Source of the DNA: Chloroflexota bacterium
GTDB lineage: Bacteria; Chloroflexota; Dehalococcoidia; Lucifugimonadales; JACPCL1
DNA: 5,171 nt
Assembly: GCA_016210375.1 (NCBI GenBank)
Contig: JACQUH010000245.1
Coordinates: 1 to 5,171 of the forward strand
Reading direction: 5' to 3'
The notes beneath the pieces were generated by a model. The model saw nothing but the letters and a program-made list of their open reading frames with translations. It had not been told where the DNA came from and did no database searches. Made by a program: the position numbers and the translations under genes. Below are positions 1 to 4,162 of this stretch, in pieces; within the stretch, counting starts at the first letter, position 1; each line of letters starts with the position of its first letter.

Positions 1-113
1 ATGAGACCCGACCTCTCCCCCTGTAGTCCCCACTCCGCAAAGGAGATGGGACAGTTATTAAAGGAAACTTTCTGATTCGGCCCTGCCGCATCCGACAGGG
101 TAATACCAGTCTC

Positions 114-141
114 CTCCCCCTTCCCGTGCGGGAAGGGGGAG
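114..141. repeat. Perfect palindrome, REP-like
   Basis: The 12-base left arm CTCCCCCTTCCC (114-125) pairs perfectly with GGGAAGGGGGAG (130-141) across the 4-base loop GTGC; G126 and C129 can extend the stem to 13 bp. The following bases (GCCAGAGGGGGTTAGG) give it the look of the C-rich/G-rich intergenic palindromes that occur in many copies in some bacterial genomes. There is no T-tract on either side, so an intrinsic terminator is unlikely. Copy number cannot be judged from this window. Confidence 0.65.
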
Positions 142-209
142 CCAGAGGGGGTTAGGTAGGAACCCATTGGCAGATTATGTGGTCAATGACAATAAGGCTG
201 GGGCATGAT

Positions 210-231
210 GCCGCCCCCATCACGGGGCGGC
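210..231. repeat. Perfect 8-bp GC inverted repeat
   Basis: GCCGCCCC (210-217) pairs with GGGGCGGC (224-231) around the 6-base loop CATCAC. On the plus strand a run of five T follows at 242-246, about ten bases beyond the stem, which is too far for a standard intrinsic terminator. No plus-strand gene ends upstream inside the window, so a terminator for a gene left of the window remains possible but weak. Confidence 0.5.
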
Positions 232-260
232 GCCAAAACGATTTTTGAGATAGTTTCTAA

Positions 261-288
261 GTAGGGGCACGACATATCGTGCCCCTAC
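261..288. repeat. Perfect 12-bp palindrome, MITE/REP-like
   Basis: GTAGGGGCACGA (261-272) pairs perfectly with TCGTGCCCCTAC (277-288) around the loop CATA. It sits 36 bases past the stop codon of the minus-strand hydrolase gene, so its RNA hairpin would lie in that gene's 3' end and could stabilise or stop the transcript. Only two U residues follow it on that strand, so it is not a classical intrinsic terminator. The GTAGGGGC...GCCCCTAC arm style is typical of dispersed palindromic repeats; dispersal here is inferred, not seen. Confidence 0.65.
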
Positions 289-324
289 GGTTCATTAGTT
301 CTTCTGTCCGATGGCCTTCGGGTT

Positions 325-1080
325 CTACGCGAGATATCTGTGGTACCACGCAAAGATCCTCTGCCAGCCGTCTTCGGCGGCGTGCTGCCGGTAGCCGGGA
401 CGCTCTGGATGGAAGAAGCCGTGGCCGGCGTTGGGGTAGGTGTGGAACTCGTAGGTCTTGCCCAGGCGCCTCAGCTCGCGCTCTGTGGTCTCGGTGTCGG
501 CTGGGGAGGGCCGGGGGTCGTCTGCTCCAAAGAGGCCCAGCAGTGGACATCCCAGGTCTCTGGTCATGTCCAGGGGCGCAACAGGCATGTTCGGGGTCAG
601 TTGCTCTGGGGTCATCACAACGCCGCCGCCGTAGCAGTCCACCGCCGCGGCGAGGCCCTGGACTTTGCAGGCCACCATGTAGGTCTGCCTGCCGCCGGAG
701 CAGTAGCCAATCACTCCGATCTTGCCGCTCCCATAAGGGAGGGCCCGCAGGTAGTCCACCGCGCTCTGGATGTCGCCGAGGCAGCGGTCATCGGGGACGC
801 CGCCCGCGGTGCGGACGGCAGCAGCGGCGTCGTCGGGGCCGGCCCCGGGGTTCTGTAGGCTTTCCCGATGGTGCAAGTTTGGGCAGATTGCAGCGTAGCC
901 GTGGTGGGTAAGCTTTCGGGTGATTTCCTTGACGCCCTCGTCCCACCCCGGGGCGTGGTGGATGACCACCACGCCAGGGTAGGGGCCGCTCCCCAGGGGT
1001 CGCGAGAAGTAGGCGTCAATGGGGTCGCCCTGGTGTCCAGCGATCCGGACGGTCTCAGCCATCATGCCTTCGTATGTCAT
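325..1080 (-). CDS. Dienelactone hydrolase family protein
   Basis: Encodes 251 residues of an alpha/beta hydrolase of the dienelactone hydrolase (carboxymethylenebutenolidase) family. Visible landmarks: an N-terminal strand/oxyanion region (PGVVVIHHAPGWDEGVKEIT, about 36-54), the nucleophile elbow GYCSGG with Cys127, an acid in GADDP (Asp188 most likely), and His220 in YPNAGHGF, giving the Cys-Asp-His triad of the family. Length is close to the usual 230-260 residues and no signal peptide is evident, so it is probably cytosolic. The start at 1080 is preferred because GAGGAG (1089-1094) lies 8 bases upstream; later Met6 and Met7 have poorer sites. Family members hydrolyse dienelactones in chlorocatechol breakdown or other esters and lactones; the true substrate cannot be told here, and no aromatic-degradation genes are nearby. 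It is transcribed divergently from thpR and appears monocistronic in this window. Confidence 0.92.
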   Translation of the reverse strand: MTYEGMMAETVRIAGHQGDPIDAYFSRPLGSGPYPGVVVIHHAPGWDEGVKEITRKLTHHGYAAICPNLHHRESLQNPGAGPDDAAAAVRTAGGVPDDRCLGDIQSAVDYLRALPYGSGKIGVIGYCSGGRQTYMVACKVQGLAAAVDCYGGGVVMTPEQLTPNMPVAPLDMTRDLGCPLLGLFGADDPRPSPADTETTERELRRLGKTYEFHTYPNAGHGFFHPERPGYRQHAAEDGWQRIFAWYHRYLA

Positions 1081-1116
1081 GGTGCAGGCTCCTCAAACAA
1101 TGGTGCGTGTGAGGGC

Positions 1117-1145
1117 AGAGTAAACTGGTGGAGTAAGGCTGTCAA
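1117..1145 (-). promoter_or_regulatory. Probable promoter of the hydrolase gene
   Basis: On the minus strand a perfect -35 hexamer TTGACA (1145 to 1140) is followed after 17 bases by TACTCT (1122 to 1117). The -10 matches TATAAT at only three positions; an alternative TTTACT (1124-1119) has a 15-base spacer. Either would start RNA at roughly 1105-1112, leaving a short leader carrying the GAGGAG ribosome binding site. The -35 is strong and the -10 weak. Confidence 0.45.
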
Positions 1146-1177
1146 TGGCCTCCCTTTCTCCCGCGCCCTGGCCGCGC

Positions 1178-1183
1178 TATACT
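1178..1183 (+). promoter_or_regulatory. Putative -10 element (TATACT) for thpR
   Basis: TATACT lies 39 bases before the thpR ATG. The bases at the expected -35 position (about 1155-1160, TTTCTC) match the consensus poorly, so support rests on the -10 alone and on the identical hexamer found before two other units in the window. The expected start of RNA is about 1190, right at an ATG (1191). This would rule out the longer in-frame ATG at 1145 as the thpR start. Confidence 0.45.
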
Positions 1184-1190
1184 CGGTGCG

Positions 1191-1226
1191 ATGTTCTTGC
1201 CATCCCGCCTTGGCCCGCCAAGATGA
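1191..1226 (+). other. Possible leaderless 11-codon ORF overlapping the thpR start
   Basis: An ATG sits at the predicted transcription start downstream of TATACT. It opens a frame encoding MFLPSRLGPPR, whose TGA overlaps the thpR ATG as ATGA. thpR itself has no visible Shine-Dalgarno sequence, so translation could reach it by termination-reinitiation from this mini-ORF. This is inference from spacing only; an 11-codon frame can occur by chance. Confidence 0.25.
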
Positions 1227-1813
1227 CTACTCGCAAGCTGCGCCTCTTCATCGCCGTGGAGCTTCCGGCCCCCGTGCGAGGCCTCGTTGAACAGGTCCTG
1301 GGCGACCTGTCCCGGCGCGTACCCGTGGGTGTGCGCTGGGTGCGGCCCGAAGGCGTCCACCTGACTTTGAAGTTCTTGGGCGAGACCCCCGAGGAGCAAA
1401 TGGAGGCCATCGGGGATGCGTTGACCCTTGTGGCGGGAAGCATCCCCCCTTTTTGCCTGGAGGTCCGGGGGGCAGGCGCTTTCCCGAACATGCGCTCGCC
1501 CCGGGTGGCATGGCTTGGCCTGGATGGGGAAACTGGCGCCTTGGCCAGAGTGCAAGGCAGGCTAGAGGATGCCCTGGTGGACCTGGGCTTTCCCGCCGAG
1601 GAGAGGGACTTCTCACCTCATTTGACCCTGGGGAGGGTCAACGGCCGGCTCAGTACGCCTCAGCTTTCCGCCCTCGCCAGGGGACTGGAGGAGGTAGGCG
1701 CCCGTGCCTTTCCTGCTTTCCTGGTGGAGGCTATGAGCCTGATAGAGAGCCAGCTTAGCAGCACAGGTGCGACATACTATCCAAGGCGGCGGGCGAGGGT
1801 GGGCGAAGGCTAG
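1223..1813 (+). CDS. thpR: RNA 2',3'-cyclic phosphodiesterase (ThpR, 2H family)
   Basis: Encodes 196 residues of the 2H phosphoesterase superfamily, formerly annotated as 2'-5' RNA ligase (LigT). The family hydrolyses 2',3'-cyclic phosphate RNA ends and can join tRNA halves through a 2'-5' bond. The typical N-terminus RLFIAVELP (residues 7-15) is followed by the two catalytic H-x-T motifs, HLTLKFLGE (His46, Thr48) and HLTLGR (His133, Thr135), spaced as in the family; the C-terminal SLIESQLSSTGATYYP segment is also characteristic. It is slightly longer than usual because of a basic tail. I chose ATG 1223 because the family begins here; the extra 26 residues from ATG 1145 are proline-rich and would start upstream of the putative promoter. 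No Shine-Dalgarno sequence is seen. The hydrolase gene is divergent, with 142 bases between the starts. Confidence 0.93.
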   Translation: MTTRKLRLFIAVELPAPVRGLVEQVLGDLSRRVPVGVRWVRPEGVHLTLKFLGETPEEQMEAIGDALTLVAGSIPPFCLEVRGAGAFPNMRSPRVAWLGLDGETGALARVQGRLEDALVDLGFPAEERDFSPHLTLGRVNGRLSTPQLSALARGLEEVGARAFPAFLVEAMSLIESQLSSTGATYYPRRRARVGEG

Positions 1814-1833
1814 CGAAGACTTGCAGTTCGTGA

Positions 1834-1839
1834 TATACT
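1834..1839 (+). promoter_or_regulatory. Putative -10 element (TATACT) for the zinc-ribbon gene
   Basis: TATACT lies 38 bases before the GTG start of the zinc-ribbon gene and 20 bases after the thpR stop. The 17-base-spaced -35 position (1811-1816) is TAGCGA, a poor match; TTGCAG at 1821 is too close. Predicted RNA start is about 1846, giving a leader of about 31 bases with a strong ribosome binding site. Read-through from thpR is the alternative. Confidence 0.45.
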
Positions 1840-1877
1840 TCTCAAACTCTGATAGGAAGGTTCGTGAGGAGGTTTCA

Positions 1878-2087
1878 GTGGAGGCTACACTACCTCATTG
1901 CCAGAAGTGTGGAACTGGGGACCTGGTCCCGCTGTCGGACTTCGGGAGCCAGGGCGCTCCGATACACTACAAGGCCTGGGTGTGCACCAACCCAGACTGC
2001 GGCTTCAACATCAAGATACGAAATGGGGACGTCTACCTGAACGAGCCGATCACCAACGGCGCAGGACACGTCCCCCGGATGCGCTAG
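1878..2087 (+). CDS. Small zinc-ribbon protein of unknown function
   Basis: Encodes 69 residues beginning (M)EATLPHCQKCGTGDL. The GTG start is chosen because AGGAGG (1867-1872) lies 5 bases upstream; the upstream in-frame ATG at 1767 lies inside thpR and gives a tail unlike a globular protein. Two cysteine pairs, CQKC (residues 8-11) and CTNPDC (32-37), can form one four-cysteine zinc site about 20 residues apart, as in zinc ribbons. The second knuckle is followed by GFNIKIRNGDVYLNEPI, a beta-hairpin-like stretch. No membrane segment or signal is seen. I do not recognise a named family. Possible roles are nucleic-acid or protein binding, but nothing nearby settles it. thpR ends 64 bases upstream. 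Confidence 0.75.
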   Translation: MEATLPHCQKCGTGDLVPLSDFGSQGAPIHYKAWVCTNPDCGFNIKIRNGDVYLNEPITNGAGHVPRMR

Positions 2088-2140
2088 GGCCCTCCGCCTA
2101 GGCTATCCCCCGCAAGCCCGAGCAACTCCTGCCAAGGTGA

Positions 2141-2177
2141 GCACCCTTCTATCCAGGCTGATAGCCCGGGAGGGTGC
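2141..2177 (+). other. Interrupted hairpin after the zinc-ribbon gene
   Basis: GCACCCT (2141-2147) pairs with AGGGTGC (2171-2177), and inside it CTATC (2149-2153) pairs with GATAG (2160-2164), separated on the right by CCCGGG. The stem lies 54 bases past the zinc-ribbon stop and 67 bases before the sortase start. No T-tract follows, so it is at best a factor-dependent or weak terminator, or a stabilising 3' structure. Confidence 0.3.
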
Positions 2178-2243
2178 CTGCTGCCAACTGGGACCGGGTA
2201 CGGCTAGCAGAGGCGGCATGGCCTGGCGAGAAACGCAGGGCCA

Positions 2244-3125
2244 ATGGATATGGTGAGCGTCCCTGGCGCCCTAAGACAGGCCCCCCGTCTCGTGGCGTGG
2301 GCCTTTGTCCTCCTTGGGGCCGGTCTTGCCCTCCTGGGGGTCGGGTACCTGGGCTACAGCAAGCTGGCCACCCGTGGACTGGCTGGACTCACCTTTACCC
2401 AAGGGTTGCCTTCCCAAGGCGTGCAAGGGCCGGCCACCCTCACCGACCTGGCCGCCGCTGGCACCGCCGGCGGTGCGGGCCAGTCCTCTTCTGAGTCCGG
2501 CGCTGCTGCCAACCCCGCGGCCTTCGCCCTGTACCCCGGCGCCTTGCTGCCCTTCCAGGCTTGGGCCCAGCCGTGGGCTCCACCCCTGGAAGAGTACGAG
2601 TACTCCGAGCTGGTCAGAGGGTTTGCCCCTGTCAGCCCACGGGGCCTGGCACCAGTGGGGACCTTGCCCCAGGCTACGCGCATGTGGATCCCCAGCATTG
2701 AGGTGGACGCTCAGGTCGAGGACCTGGCGATCCGCGACCTGGGTGACTCCCGGGAATACGAAACGCCCAACAGAGTGGTGGGGCACATCCCAACTACCGC
2801 CAACCCTGGCGAGGGCGGCACCGGCTGGTACTTTGGCCACCTGGCGACTCCAATTATTAACGAGGGGTCCGTATTCAGGGATCTGCCCCGCACCCCCGAA
2901 CTGCTGCGCAAAGGCGAGCGAGTCTTCATAGTTCTGGAGTCGCCTAGAGGGAGCTACCTGTTCGAGGCCTTCCCCGAGGGGACATATGTTGTTCCCAAGG
3001 AGGATTTGCGCATCACCGAGTCGGACAGGGCCTCCATAACCCTCGTAACCTGTGTTCCCCTCTTCACGTACTCCCACAGGCTGGTGGTGAACGCCGAGCT
3101 GGTGGGCTTCAAGCTCTCAGGATAG
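2244..3125 (+). CDS. Membrane-anchored sortase
   Basis: Encodes 293 residues. Residues about 16-38 form one hydrophobic membrane segment after a short basic N-terminus, so the catalytic part is probably outside the cell. A low-complexity Ala/Gly/Pro/Ser linker follows (about 50-140). The C-terminal sortase domain (about 145-293) shows GWYFGHLATP with catalytic His199, TLVTC with the nucleophile Cys270, and HRLVV with Arg279, the His-Cys-Arg set of sortases. Sortases cleave a C-terminal sorting signal such as LPxTG and transfer the protein to an amine on the cell wall or a pilin; no such substrate gene is in the window. The class is uncertain (D, E or F-like). ATG 2244 gives the longest frame, but AGGG (2237-2240) is better spaced for ATG 2250, so the start may be two codons later. 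It looks monocistronic. Confidence 0.88.
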   Translation: MDMVSVPGALRQAPRLVAWAFVLLGAGLALLGVGYLGYSKLATRGLAGLTFTQGLPSQGVQGPATLTDLAAAGTAGGAGQSSSESGAAANPAAFALYPGALLPFQAWAQPWAPPLEEYEYSELVRGFAPVSPRGLAPVGTLPQATRMWIPSIEVDAQVEDLAIRDLGDSREYETPNRVVGHIPTTANPGEGGTGWYFGHLATPIINEGSVFRDLPRTPELLRKGERVFIVLESPRGSYLFEAFPEGTYVVPKEDLRITESDRASITLVTCVPLFTYSHRLVVNAELVGFKLSG

Positions 3126-3140
3126 CGGTCTCCTATCCTT

Positions 3141-3170
3141 GGCCCTTGTGGACCCTGAAGGGTGAGGGCC
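3141..3170 (+). terminator. Possible weak terminator of the sortase gene
   Basis: GGCCCT (3141-3146) pairs with AGGGCC (3165-3170), enclosing ACCC (3152-3155) paired with GGGT (3160-3163) around the loop TGAA. It begins 15 bases past the sortase stop. A short T-rich run (TTTTCTT) comes only after ten C-rich bases, so it is a poor intrinsic terminator by the usual rules. Confidence 0.3.
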
Positions 3171-3307
3171 CACGCCCCCCTTTTCTTGGCAGGGACACTC
3201 GCGGTCCAGCAACAAGCACCTTACCCCCATTGCACCCCTCTCCATGGTTCGCTTTCGCCCCAGCATTTGCCTGCGGCAATGAAAGGGGGACAACCTGCTG
3301 CCATCCG

Positions 3308-3336
3308 TTGCGGAAATGGGCAAGATGGAGTATAAC
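3308..3336 (+). promoter_or_regulatory. Probable sigma-70-type promoter of the GIY-YIG-like gene
   Basis: TTGCGG (3308-3313) and TATAAC (3331-3336) are separated by exactly 17 bases. Both hexamers match the consensus at four or five of six positions. RNA would start near 3343, leaving an unusually long leader of about 130 bases before the ATG at 3474. Confidence 0.45.
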
Positions 3337-3392
3337 TATCGCTGTGGCAAGGCGGCTGTGCCGGCAAGGAGTGCCTTCGTCATGCTCATTGA

Positions 3393-3446
3393 GAAGGCCG
3401 GCCGTCCTGGTGGGAGTTCTTCCAGCTTGCTGTGATGAAGGCCGGC
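3393..3446 (+). repeat. Direct repeat GAAGGCCGGC in the leader
   Basis: GAAGGCCGGC occurs at 3393-3402 and again at 3437-3446, 44 bases apart from start to start. Each copy contains the palindrome GCCGGC. Both lie in the predicted untranslated leader. They may be protein-binding or RNA-structural sites, or chance in GC-rich DNA. Confidence 0.35.
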
Positions 3447-3473
3447 TCCGGATCCTTGGCGAAGGAGGGAAAC

Positions 3474-3758
3474 ATGCCCTTTCAAGGTGATATGCGCCCC
3501 TACACAAGGAAGGACGTACTTGCCTTTCCTGGGTTCAGGCCAGGAGTCTACGGCCTGTTCAGGGATAATGCCCCTGTCTTCATCGGCGCCAGTGGAGACA
3601 TCAAGACCCGTGTGCTTCGGCATCTGGCCAACGACAATGCCGACATCACCGCCAGCGGGCCGAACCTCTGGGTCGCGGAACCAGTGACAGGGGGCCAGGC
3701 GGCCCTGGACGCCCGCCAGAAGCAGCTCGTGGAGGAGTACCAACCCGTAGTGCGTTGA
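3474..3758 (+). CDS. Small GIY-YIG-like protein, degenerate active site
   Basis: Encodes 94 residues. ATG 3474 is chosen because AAGGAGGG (3462-3469) lies just upstream; ATG 3492 is a weaker alternative. The sequence PGVYGLFRDNAPVFIGASGDIKTRVLRHL resembles the core of a single GIY-YIG nuclease domain: GVY at 24-26, FIG at 36-38 in place of YIG, Arg46 and His50 on the helix, and a C-terminal QLVEEYQP segment with Glu87/Glu88 where the family has its metal-binding glutamate. Two landmarks differ: the second tyrosine is Phe36, and the terminal asparagine usual after the EYQP-like segment is absent (PVVR). Known members cut or nick DNA (UvrC, homing nucleases, small YhbQ/URI-type proteins). Whether this one is catalytic is doubtful; it might be a DNA-binding remnant. 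It stops 5 bases before the next promoter. Confidence 0.65.
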   Translation: MPFQGDMRPYTRKDVLAFPGFRPGVYGLFRDNAPVFIGASGDIKTRVLRHLANDNADITASGPNLWVAEPVTGGQAALDARQKQLVEEYQPVVR

Positions 3759-3763
3759 GCGAC

Positions 3764-3792
3764 TTGACAGGCATCTGGGCCGTCTCTATACT
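3764..3792 (+). promoter_or_regulatory. Consensus sigma-70 promoter driving the Trp T-box unit
   Basis: A perfect TTGACA (3764-3769) is followed after exactly 17 bases by TATACT (3787-3792), the best promoter in the window. RNA should start at about 3799, a few bases before stem I of the T-box leader. It begins 5 bases after the stop of the GIY-YIG-like gene, so the downstream unit is transcribed on its own and its output is set by the leader. Confidence 0.88.
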
Positions 3793-3921
3793 CACCCTAT
3801 CAGCATAGGTATAAAGGCTGCGAACGGAAGAAGTAGGCACTTTGCGCGGCACAGAGAGCCGGGGCAGTCCCGATGACATCGGGATGAATGGTGAGAACCG
3901 GCGCCAGGCGGAAGTGTTGAA

Positions 3922-3924
3922 TGG
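3922..3924 (+). promoter_or_regulatory. T-box specifier codon UGG (Trp)
   Basis: TGG follows GAA in the right-hand strand of the specifier loop, in the position where the Bacillus glyQS leader carries GGC after GAAA. It pairs with the CCA anticodon of tRNA-Trp. The second contact agrees: the antiterminator bulge reads TGGC (4067-4070), complementary to a GCCA 3' end, as expected for tRNA-Trp with discriminator G73. The downstream tryptophan synthase gene gives a third, independent agreement. Confidence 0.9.
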
Positions 3925-4078
3925 GTCCGGGAGCTGTAGCCCGATCCCTCCGCAGATGAGGGTGTAGGCGCTAACGGAAGGGCTCCGTTACAGGCCCAGG
4001 CGTTACTCCTGCATGGCAGGACGACGCTGGAACGAGGTCTTCCGGTCTTTCGGGAGACGAAAAGGGTGGCAACGCGGC

Positions 4079-4114
4079 AAGGCCCCGCCCCTTATGGGTG
4101 GGGCCTTTTTGTTT
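4079..4114 (+). terminator. Intrinsic terminator of the T-box leader
   Basis: AAGGCCCCGCCC (4079-4090) pairs along 12 bp, with one G-U pair, with GGGTGGGGCCTT (4096-4107) around the loop CTTAT; a T-rich run follows to 4114. The right part of its left arm and loop (4089-4093) is also the partner of AAGGG in the T-box sequence, so terminator and antiterminator exclude each other. It ends 48 bases before the first downstream start codon. Confidence 0.95.
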
Positions 4115-4162
4115 GCCCTGCAAGGCGCGTCCCGGTGCAACTCCTGCATGAAGGCAACAGCT

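Larger units (their letters stand above)
1..324. other. Gene-free left flank with palindromic repeats
   Basis: I see no credible coding region in this stretch. The reading frames that enter it are antisense shadows of the hydrolase gene or short arginine/proline-rich frames. It holds three GC-rich perfect palindromes (listed separately at 114-141, 210-231 and 261-288) and a small AAAG-GAAA-CTTT inverted repeat at about 60-71. The composition is patchy: AT-rich at about 50-75 and 238-262, very GC-rich at the palindromes. This suggests an intergenic region that has collected repeats. It lies downstream of the minus-strand hydrolase gene. Confidence 0.6.
3126..3473 (+). other. Gap between the sortase and GIY-YIG-like genes
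   Basis: No convincing gene is seen in this stretch. It contains a hairpin just after the sortase stop (3141-3170), a probable promoter (3308-3336), and a leader of about 130 bases holding two copies of GAAGGCCGGC. A 39-codon frame (3316-3435) lacks a ribosome binding site and is treated as non-coding. Confidence 0.5.
3816..4114 (+). promoter_or_regulatory. T-box riboswitch, tRNA-Trp specific
   Basis: A transcriptional T-box leader that senses uncharged tRNA. Stem I base: GGCTGC (3816-3821) with GTAGCC (3936-3941), and CGGA (3825-3828) with TCCG (3926-3929). The specifier loop lies between AGTAG on the left (3832-3836) and TTGAATGGG on the right, with specifier TGG. Above it GCACTT (3837-3842) pairs with AAGTGT (3912-3917), CGC and GGC (3845-3850) pair across to 3903-3910, the AG bulge is ACAGAGA (3851-3857), and GCCGG (3858-3862) pairs with CCGGC (3898-3902) below the distal loop containing ATGGTGAGAA. 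Later hairpins are CCCTC/GAGGG (3946-3962), TAACGGA/TCCGTTA (3972-3990), a long stem at 3996-4030, and GTCTTCCG/CGGGAGAC (4037-4058). The T-box sequence AAGGGTGGCAACGCGG (4062-4077) forms the antiterminator with CCCTT (4089-4093). Uncharged tRNA-Trp should turn on the downstream genes. Confidence 0.95.

Noticed and set aside
46..75. AT-richer stretch at the left edge considered as a transposon end
   Set aside because: No matching inverted end, target duplication or transposase is visible in the window, so the idea has no support.
279..911. 210-residue plus-strand frame opposite the hydrolase gene
   Set aside because: It is antisense to a gene with an intact catalytic triad, and its product is Arg/Ser/Gly-rich with no domain pattern; a GC-rich shadow.
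1145..1222. Longer thpR start at ATG 1145
   Set aside because: The added 26 residues are proline-rich and unlike the family, and the start would lie upstream of the putative -10 element at 1178.
1767..1877. Longer start (ATG 1767) for the zinc-ribbon gene
   Set aside because: It lies inside the 3' end of thpR and lacks a ribosome binding site, whereas GTG 1878 has AGGAGG at ideal spacing.
2174..2494. 106-residue plus-strand frame overlapping the sortase start
   Set aside because: Out of frame with the sortase, Arg/Pro/Gly-rich, without a supporting start signal.
2271..3077. 268-residue minus-strand frame opposite the sortase gene
   Set aside because: Long open antisense frames are expected in GC-rich coding DNA. 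The plus-strand frame has complete sortase motifs, and the antisense product shows no recognisable domain.
3316..3435. 39-codon frame upstream of the GIY-YIG-like gene
   Set aside because: No ribosome binding site, begins before or within the predicted promoter, and the product has no recognisable features; kept only as a minor point in a finding.
4013..4162. Longer start (ATG 4013) for the PHA_gran_rgn-like gene
   Set aside because: It would run through the T-box antiterminator and terminator; the translated segment is a by-product of structured RNA sequence.
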